Shown: piece after piece, positions 1-5,314 of the stretch | How the letters are laid out: each line of letters opens with the position of its first letter | Position numbering within the stretch: the first letter of the stretch is position 1 | Origin: Alphaproteobacteria bacterium | Lineage (GTDB): Bacteria > Pseudomonadota > Alphaproteobacteria > Caulobacterales > Maricaulaceae | Assembly: GCA_030428405.1 (NCBI GenBank) | Contig: JAUIEH010000119.1 | Coordinates: 1 to 7,547, forward strand | Length of the DNA: 7,547 bases | Direction: 5' to 3' | Notes under the pieces: model-generated | What the model saw: the letters and a program-made list of their open reading frames with translations, nothing else | Told to the model about the DNA's origin: nothing | Databases searched by the model: none | Made by a program: the position numbers and the translations under genes

Positions 1-1120
1 CGGTCGAAAACAACCGATTGAAGCCGTCACAGGCCAGCGCCATGGCGACCGAGTCGAACCGCCGCCAGCGCTGATATCGCTCCAGCGTATCGAGCCCGCC
101 CCAATCCAGACCGAGCGCGCGCGCATTCTGCAGAGTTTCTGCGAGGGCGGCGACGTCCTTAAAGCCGAGATTGAGACCCTGGCCCGCGATCGGGTGAATG
201 CGCCGGGCCGCATCGCCAATGAGTGCGGCGCGAGGGGCGACGAAGCGCTCCGCCACGCGGATGCCCAAGGGATAAGACCAGCGCGGTCCCGCCAGCGACA
301 AGGCGCCGAGAAAATCGCCGAAGCGACGGCGTATCTCATCAAGAAAGCCTGCGTCGTCAAGCTCCATGGCGGCGTCGGCGGCCTTCGATTTCTCCGTCCA
401 GACCAGATTGGCCCGCCCTTCCGTCATTGGCAGGATCGCAAATGGGCCAGACGGCAGAAAATATTCGTGCGCCACGCCCTCGTGGTCGTGCTCGCAATTC
501 ACCGTCGCGACGAGCCCTTTTTGCGGGTAGTCCCAACCGACATCGCGCACATTCATCGCGCGGCGCACAAGCGATCGGGCGCCGTCAGCGCCGATCACAA
601 GCGGCGCTCGGCACACCGCGCCGCCAGCAAGCTCAGCGCGCGCGCCGCCCGCATGGAAGACGACCCGCTCAACAGCGCTCGACGCGATGTGATTGATGCC
701 CGGTTCCGCGTCGGCGCGCTGCATCAGAGCAAAGCGCATGCGCCGGTTTTCAATGATGTAGCCGAGCGGTTCGCCTTCTTCGCCGGGCTCGGCAAGCTCA
801 GTCGGGTCGAACAAAAGATGCGACTGTGCGGGCCCCGCGCGACGCACGCCGTCCTCGGCCCTTCCGTCGGAAACCAGAATGCGCTTGATCGGCTGGGCGC
901 AGCCTTCGAGCCCAGGTGCGACGCCAAGCGCTTCGAACATGCGGAAATTCGCATAAGCGATGGCGCTGGCGCGACCGTCATAGCTTTCCGCCAACCGGTC
1001 CTGTTTCGGCGCGCCGTCGATGACGGCGACCTCGAAGCCCGCCTGCGCGAACGCCAAAGCCCCGGCCATTCCAGCCAATCCGCCGCCGACTATGATGATG
1101 TCCGTGTCGATCGTCTGCAT
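1..1120 (-). CDS. ubiH: UbiH/UbiF/VisC-family FAD-dependent hydroxylase of ubiquinone biosynthesis, partial (C-terminus off the left edge)
   Basis: Reading the minus strand from ATG at 1120 gives 373 open residues that run off the left edge. Seen: an N-terminal Rossmann dinucleotide site with GGG at residues 12-14 followed by LAGMAGALA, ending at acidic D35. A conserved arginine (R50) lies in YDGRASAIAY. The DG motif GADGARSLVRR is at about 177-187. The second FAD motif starts GDAA at 302 and continues HPIAGQGLNLG (309-319). These are the hallmarks of class A flavoprotein monooxygenases of the UbiH family, which hydroxylate the aromatic ring of polyprenylated ubiquinone precursors using NAD(P)H and O2 at the inner membrane. 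The sequence stops at NRLFST, near the usual end, so roughly 30-40 residues are probably missing. Position 306 is Arg where the family usually has His (GDAAH). Which ring carbon it hydroxylates (UbiH, UbiF, UbiI or UbiL type) cannot be told from this, so the symbol is family level. The gene is divergent from amtB. No strong ribosome binding site is visible before the ATG. Confidence 0.9.
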   Translation of the reverse strand, partial: MQTIDTDIIIVGGGLAGMAGALAFAQAGFEVAVIDGAPKQDRLAESYDGRASAIAYANFRMFEALGVAPGLEGCAQPIKRILVSDGRAEDGVRRAGPAQSHLLFDPTELAEPGEEGEPLGYIIENRRMRFALMQRADAEPGINHIASSAVERVVFHAGGARAELAGGAVCRAPLVIGADGARSLVRRAMNVRDVGWDYPQKGLVATVNCEHDHEGVAHEYFLPSGPFAILPMTEGRANLVWTEKSKAADAAMELDDAGFLDEIRRRFGDFLGALSLAGPRWSYPLGIRVAERFVAPRAALIGDAARRIHPIAGQGLNLGFKDVAALAETLQNARALGLDWGGLDTLERYQRWRRFDSVAMALACDGFNRLFST

Positions 1121-1268
1121 CTCACACCGCGCTGCGCGCCCGCCCTCAAACTAGCGCGCAGAGCGCAGATCGAAAGCCGCCGCGGCGCCGCATGTCGCAC
1201 GCCTGGCACTTGCTGCAACGCCGCAATGCATGCTGCACTGCAAAGTCCGATTTGGGAGGCTTGGGCGA
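1121..1268. promoter_or_regulatory. divergent intergenic region between the ubiH-like gene and amtB
   Basis: These 148 bases separate two divergent starts, so promoters for both must lie here or overlap the gene ends. The only well supported element is the amtB ribosome binding site GGGAGG at 1254-1259. The stretch at about 1204-1240 is rich in TGC repeats, including TGCTGCAA at 1211-1218 and TGCTGCAC at 1231-1238. It contains a TGGCAC (1204-1209) that resembles half of a sigma-54 promoter, but the second half is misplaced. No sigma-70 promoter is convincing by eye. Confidence 0.45.
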
Positions 1269-2615
1269 ATGTCAGCATTTGCGATGGCGTTTACGGCCGG
1301 AGCGGCCAGCCAAGACATTGATGTCGCAGCGCTTGCTGCGCGTCTGGAAGAAGTCGCGGCGCAAACTTCTTACGCGCAGAACTCATTCCTGCTGCTGATC
1401 GGCGGCATGGTGGTCATGTTCATGGCGGCGGGCTTTTGCATGCTCGAGGCGGGCCTTGTGCGCCAGCGCAACGCCGCGACCATCTGCCTTAAGAACATCT
1501 CGCTCTACTCAATCGCCGGCCTCGCTTATTTCGCCGTCGGCTACAATCTGATGTACGACCTCGGCGAAGACGCGTTGTTCTTCGGCTCGCTTGGCTTTTT
1601 CTCCGCCGGCGCCGGCGATGAGATCCACGGCGCTTATTCCGACTGGGCGGACTGGTTCTTCCAGATGGCCTTCGTCGCGACGGCCGCCTCGATCGTCTCC
1701 GGCGCGCTCGCCGAGCGCATCAAGCTCTGGCCGTTTTTGATCTTCACGCTCGCGCTGACCGCCTTCATCTATCCGATCGTCGGCGCCTGGAAATGGGGCG
1801 AAGGCTGGCTGCATGGTCTTGGCTTCCAGGATTTCGCCGGTTCCGCCATCGTGCATGCGACCGGCGGTTTCGCCGCCCTGATCGGCGCGCTGTTCCTTGG
1901 CCCGCGAGCAGGTCGCTACCTCCCAGATGGCCGGATCAACGCGATGCCCGGCTCCAATCTGCCGCTCGCCGCGATCGGAACGTTCATTCTCTGGCTGGGC
2001 TGGTTTGGCTTCAACGGCGGCTCTCAGCTCGCCTTCGATACGCCCGAGAACATCAACGCCGTCGGCCGGGTCTTCGCGAACACCAATCTCGCCGCCGCAG
2101 CAGGCGTCATGGCAGCCGTCTGCGTGATGAGCATCTTCTACAAGAAGGTCGACCTGACGCTGGCGCTCAATGGCGCAATCGGCGGTCTCGTCTCGATCAC
2201 CGCCGGTCCGCTCGACCCGACGCCGTTGGCTGCGATCGCCATCGGCGCCGTCGGCGGCCTCATCATCGTGTTCGGCGTGCCTCTGCTCGATCGCTTCAAG
2301 ATCGACGACGTCGTCGGCGCCATTCCCGCGCATTTGTTCTGCGGCGTCTGGGGCGTTCTCGTAGCGGGCTTGTCGACCCAGGCCGTGCTGAACGAAGGCG
2401 CGGCTGATGAGCGCACGCTCTCCGTCATCGAACAGCTCGGCGTTCAGCTCCTTGGCGTTGTCGCCATCGGCGCGTTTGTCTGCCTGGCGAGCGCTGCGGT
2501 GTGGTTTGCGCTCAAATCGACCCTCGGTCTCAGGGCCTCCGACGAGCATCAGCGCGCCGGCCTGGACAAGGTCGAGTGCGGGCTCGAGGCCTATCCGGAG
2601 TTTGCACAGCAATAA
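1269..2615 (+). CDS. amtB: AmtB-type ammonium transporter
   Basis: A 448-residue channel of the Amt/MEP/Rh family, which passes ammonium across the inner membrane for nitrogen assimilation. About eleven hydrophobic segments begin at LLLIGGMVVMF (about 41-51). Signature stretches include FQMAFVATAASIVSGALAER and DFAGSAIVHATGG. The twin pore histidines fit H196 (in VHATGG) and H355 (in GAIPAHLFCG). The cytoplasmic tail GLRASDEHQRAGLD ... CGLEAYPEF matches the Amt C-terminus that normally meets the PII protein GlnK. The ATG at 1269 is chosen because GGGAGG at 1254-1259 sits nine bases upstream. An in-frame ATG at 1230 has no such site, although it would add a basic N-terminus (four K/R) ahead of a short hydrophobic stretch ending AAS-QD, which would look more like a signal peptide. 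The Amt N-terminus is extracytoplasmic, so a signal peptide is plausible. No glnK lies next to it. The next gene downstream is ftsK after a 152-base gap, so an operon is uncertain. Confidence 0.96.
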   Translation: MSAFAMAFTAGAASQDIDVAALAARLEEVAAQTSYAQNSFLLLIGGMVVMFMAAGFCMLEAGLVRQRNAATICLKNISLYSIAGLAYFAVGYNLMYDLGEDALFFGSLGFFSAGAGDEIHGAYSDWADWFFQMAFVATAASIVSGALAERIKLWPFLIFTLALTAFIYPIVGAWKWGEGWLHGLGFQDFAGSAIVHATGGFAALIGALFLGPRAGRYLPDGRINAMPGSNLPLAAIGTFILWLGWFGFNGGSQLAFDTPENINAVGRVFANTNLAAAAGVMAAVCVMSIFYKKVDLTLALNGAIGGLVSITAGPLDPTPLAAIAIGAVGGLIIVFGVPLLDRFKIDDVVGAIPAHLFCGVWGVLVAGLSTQAVLNEGAADERTLSVIEQLGVQLLGVVAIGAFVCLASAAVWFALKSTLGLRASDEHQRAGLDKVECGLEAYPEFAQQ

Positions 2616-2633
2616 TCCCGGGGAGCCGGACAA

Positions 2634-2671
2634 TACGCCTACGTATGGATTAAGAAATCCATTATGGCGTA
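2634..2671. repeat. two-part inverted repeat (stem-loop) between amtB and ftsK
   Basis: An outer stem TACGCC (2634-2639) pairs with GGCGTA (2666-2671). An inner stem ATGGATT (2645-2651) pairs with AATCCAT (2656-2662) around the loop AAGA. The two stems total 13 perfect pairs, separated by a small internal loop. The left arm can instead pair locally, ATACG (2633-2637) with CGTAT (2642-2646), so two folds compete. It begins 19 bases after the amtB stop. No T-tract follows, so it is not a standard intrinsic terminator. It could protect the amtB mRNA 3' end, weakly terminate, or act as an operator for ftsK; the function is inferred only from position. Confidence 0.5.
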
Positions 2672-2691
2672 AGAGAAATTTACAGCTCGGT

Positions 2692-2716
2692 GAATCACGG
2701 ATTAACCGTTTATTTA
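2692..2716 (+). promoter_or_regulatory. CtrA-like box with adjacent GANTC methylation site, upstream of ftsK
   Basis: TTAA (2702-2705), seven bases, then TTTA (2713-2716) matches the alphaproteobacterial CtrA site TTAA-N7-TTAA except for one base in the second half. The left half TTAACC also fits the common TTAACC start. GAATC at 2692-2696, six bases before it, is a GANTC target of the CcrM cell-cycle methylase. The pair lies about 50-75 bases before the ftsK start, in AT-richer DNA than its surroundings. Cell-cycle control of a division gene would make sense, but short motifs like these arise by chance and no promoter boxes were confirmed. Confidence 0.3.
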
Positions 2717-2767
2717 CCGGCCAAGCTCTCTGTTCTCCCTTGGACAATTTCAAGTGGGAAAAGAGCG

Positions 2768-5293
2768 ATGACGCCGGAAACCCCGGATGGCGAACGCATT
2801 GAGAGCGGTGGCTGGCTGACGCGTTTCGTGCGCGCCCGACGCAACGAGATCGTGAGCCTCCTTCTGTGCGGCGGCGGGCTTTACGTGCTCGTCGCGGTGC
2901 TCACGTTCAACCCGCTTGATCCAAGTCTCAACGCCGACACCGGGCGCGATCCGACCAATGCGCTCGGCGCTTATGGCGCGATCGCCGCAGACCTGACGCT
3001 GCAATGGCTCGGCTGGGCCGGCGCGGCGCTCGCCGTCATGCTCGTCGCCTGGGGTGCGATCCTGTTCTGGCGCGGACCGCGTCAGCGCGGCGTCAAAATC
3101 GTGCTGTTGCGCATCATCGCGGCGCTCATGGCCGTCGGCGGCTTCGCCGCGGCGGCGTCGAGCCTGCCCGTCCCCGCCACCTGGCCCTTCGCCGCCGGCC
3201 TTGGCGGCGCCATTGGCGACATCGTTCATCTTGAAGTCGCAGGCATTCTGAGCGCCGTCGCGCTTCCCTTCGCGACCGGCGTTGCTGGCGTCATCACGCT
3301 GATCATCGGCATGCTGGGTCTGGTCGGCGGCTATGGCATCACGCCGGGCGACATCGCCGATGCGGCCGAAACCGGCCGGCGCATGGCGCGGCGCACGTCC
3401 TATGCCGCGCGCCGGATCGCTGACCGCTATGTCCAGGGCATGGACGAGGAAATCGTCCGGCTCGAGCCCGTCGAAACGCGCGCGCGCATAACCACTTACG
3501 ACAACTACGCCGAGCTCGAGCGCGTGCGTCCGCGCATGCCCGATGCGAGCTATGCGCGCCGGCCCCAACCCGCGCCGGCGCCCGCTCAGGCCGAGGCCGC
3601 CGTCCATCAGGCGCCGCCGCCGGCGCAGCACGCCCCAGCGCCCGCACAAGAAGAACCCGCGCCCAATCTCGCCTCGGCGTTTGCCTCGGTTCCGCCCAAC
3701 GCCGATCCCCGCCGGCCGGCGCCTCCGCGTCAGGGGCGTCTCTTTGACGGCGAGGACGGCGAAATCGACCTGCCCGATCCGGGCATGCTCTCGGCCGCGC
3801 CCGAACGCGCGCATGTCAATAATGACGGCGAACTCGACGAGCGCGCTGAGGAGCTCGAAAACGTTCTGCTCGACTTCAACATCAAGGGACAGGTGGTCAA
3901 CGCCCGCCCCGGCCCGGTCGTCACCTTGTTCGAATTCGAGCCCGCGCCCGGCGTGCGCTCGTCGCGCGTCATCAATCTCGCCGACGACATCGCGCGCTCG
4001 GTCTCGGCGCAATCAGCGCGCGTCGCGGTCGTTCCCGGCCGCAACGTCATCGGCATCGAGCTTCCCAATGTCGGCCGCGAGACCGTGTTCCTGCGCGATC
4101 TTCTGGAGTCCGAGCCCTATAACGACCGCAAGATGCAGCTGCCGCTCGCGCTGGGCGAAACCATTGGCGGCGAGCCTTATGTCGCCGACCTCGCCAAGAT
4201 GCCGCATCTGCTGATCGCGGGCACGACCGGTTCGGGTAAATCCGTCGGCATCAACGCGATGATCTTGTCGCTGATGCACCGCCTGACGCCGGATCGCTGC
4301 CGCTTCATCATGATCGACCCGAAAATGCTGGAACTGTCCGTCTATGACGACATTCCGCATTTGCTGACGCCGGTCGTCACCGATCCCAAGAAAGCCGTCG
4401 TCGCGCTGAAATGGACGGTGCGTGAGATGGAGGCCCGCTATCGCCGCATGGCGAAAATGGGCGTGCGCAATATCGCCGGCTATAACCGCCGCATCGAGGA
4501 AGCCTCGCGCAATGGCCGTCCGATCGAGCGCACGGTTCAGACGGGCTATGATCAGGAGACCGGCAAGCCGCTCTTCGATGAAGAGCGCGTCGATGCGGCT
4601 CCGATGCCCTATATCGTCGTCGTCATCGACGAGATGGCCGACCTCATGCTCGTTGCGGGCCGCGAGATCGAAGCGACCGTGCAGCGCCTCGCCCAGATGG
4701 CGCGCGCCGCCGGCATACATTTGATCATGGCCACGCAGCGTCCGTCCGTCGACGTCATCACCGGCACGATCCGCGCGAACTTCCCGACACGGATGAGCTA
4801 CGCCGTGACCTCGCGCGTCGACAGCCGCATCATCATTGGCGAGCAGGGCGCTGAACAATTGCTCGGTCAAGGCGACTTGTTGCTCATGGCTGCGGGGGGC
4901 CGGATTCGGCGCCTGCACGGACCGTTTGTCGCGGATGAGGAAGTCAACGGCGTCGCCAGTTTCCTGCGCAGCCAGGGCGCGCCGGAATATATCGACGATG
5001 TCACGCGCGATGTTGAGGAGCCCGACGGCGATGGCGGCGGCACGTTCCCGGGCGCTGACGGCGGCACGGGCGACGAGCTTTACGACCGCGCGATCGAGAT
5101 CGTCACGCGCGACCGTCGCGCCTCGACGAGCTACCTCCAGCGCAAGCTCTCAATCGGCTATAACCGCGCCGCGACGTTGATGGAGCGCCTCGAACAGGAC
5201 GGCGTCGTGAGCGCCGCCAATAACGCCGGCAAACGAGAAATCCTCGCCCCGCCCCCGCCACCGGAGCCCGACGGCCCCGGCATGGGGATTTAG
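2768..5293 (+). CDS. ftsK: DNA translocase FtsK
   Basis: An 841-residue, complete FtsK: the septum-anchored hexameric motor that pumps DNA during division, resolves chromosome dimers with XerCD, and clears the closing septum. N-terminal membrane segments are visible at about 28-47, 79-101, 111-132 and 160-193, with the typical periplasmic loop FNPLDPSLN after the first. A linker of about 200-355 includes a Pro/Ala/Gln-rich stretch (266-300). The alpha domain begins near LENVLLDFNIKG (363 on). The RecA-like beta domain has Walker A GTTGSGKS at 485-492 and Walker B VVVIDEMADLM with D621-E622. The winged-helix gamma domain, which reads the KOPS polarity sequences, starts at DELYDRAIEIV (769) and includes RASTSYLQRKLSIGYNRAA. 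Length and all key motifs are intact. The ATG at 2768 is preferred over an in-frame ATG at 2690, because the upstream 26 residues come from leader-like DNA and the N-terminus from 2768 reads as a normal FtsK start. The ribosome binding site is weak (GGGA, 2756-2759). Its TAG stop overlaps the stop of the convergent membrane-protein gene. Confidence 0.97.
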   Translation: MTPETPDGERIESGGWLTRFVRARRNEIVSLLLCGGGLYVLVAVLTFNPLDPSLNADTGRDPTNALGAYGAIAADLTLQWLGWAGAALAVMLVAWGAILFWRGPRQRGVKIVLLRIIAALMAVGGFAAAASSLPVPATWPFAAGLGGAIGDIVHLEVAGILSAVALPFATGVAGVITLIIGMLGLVGGYGITPGDIADAAETGRRMARRTSYAARRIADRYVQGMDEEIVRLEPVETRARITTYDNYAELERVRPRMPDASYARRPQPAPAPAQAEAAVHQAPPPAQHAPAPAQEEPAPNLASAFASVPPNADPRRPAPPRQGRLFDGEDGEIDLPDPGMLSAAPERAHVNNDGELDERAEELENVLLDFNIKGQVVNARPGPVVTLFEFEPAPGVRSSRVINLADDIARSVSAQSARVAVVPGRNVIGIELPNVGRETVFLRDLLESEPYNDRKMQLPLALGETIGGEPYVADLAKMPHLLIAGTTGSGKSVGINAMILSLMHRLTPDRCRFIMIDPKMLELSVYDDIPHLLTPVVTDPKKAVVALKWTVREMEARYRRMAKMGVRNIAGYNRRIEEASRNGRPIERTVQTGYDQETGKPLFDEERVDAAPMPYIVVVIDEMADLMLVAGREIEATVQRLAQMARAAGIHLIMATQRPSVDVITGTIRANFPTRMSYAVTSRVDSRIIIGEQGAEQLLGQGDLLLMAAGGRIRRLHGPFVADEEVNGVASFLRSQGAPEYIDDVTRDVEEPDGDGGGTFPGADGGTGDELYDRAIEIVTRDRRASTSYLQRKLSIGYNRAATLMERLEQDGVVSAANNAGKREILAPPPPPEPDGPGMGI

Positions 5294-5314
5294 GTTGGGT
5301 TCGGGTTGGGTTGG
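5290..5314 (+). other. G-run tract at the tail-to-tail junction of ftsK and the membrane-protein gene
   Basis: Bases 5290-5293 read TTAG, holding the ftsK TAG (5291-5293) and, on the other strand, the TAA of the convergent gene (complement of 5290-5292). Directly after, 5293-5314 carries five G runs: GG, GGG, GGG, GGG, GG, spaced by TT, TTC, TT and TT. The regular spacing suits a two-layer G-quadruplex on the plus strand, including any ftsK read-through RNA. On the minus strand the same bases encode the end of the membrane protein, PNPNPT. No ordinary hairpin terminator with a T-tract is visible between the two genes. Confidence 0.45.

Noticed and set aside
1204..1218. Sigma-54 (-24/-12) promoter for amtB, from TGGCAC followed by TGC
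   Set aside because: NtrC/sigma-54 control of amtB would be expected, but the TGC falls two bases too close to the TGGCAC, and sigma-54 promoters do not tolerate altered spacing.
194..1321. Long plus-strand open frame (375 codons) opposite the ubiH-like gene
   Set aside because: It is antisense to a clear UbiH-family protein with intact FAD motifs. Its own translation is Arg/His/Ala-rich with no recognisable domain, as expected for a shadow frame in GC-rich DNA.
2634..2671. Intrinsic terminator for amtB
   Set aside because: The stem is real, but no run of T follows on the plus strand (the next bases are AGAGAAATTT), so standard intrinsic termination is not supported.
1509..2753. Long minus-strand open frame (414 codons) opposite amtB
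   Set aside because: The translation is charged and low in complexity, lacks any domain, and lies fully over a well supported Amt channel. It is a GC-driven shadow.
2750..4918. Minus-strand open frames (420 and 301 codons) opposite ftsK
   Set aside because: Both are antisense to intact FtsK domains and have Arg/Asp/Gly-rich translations without motifs.
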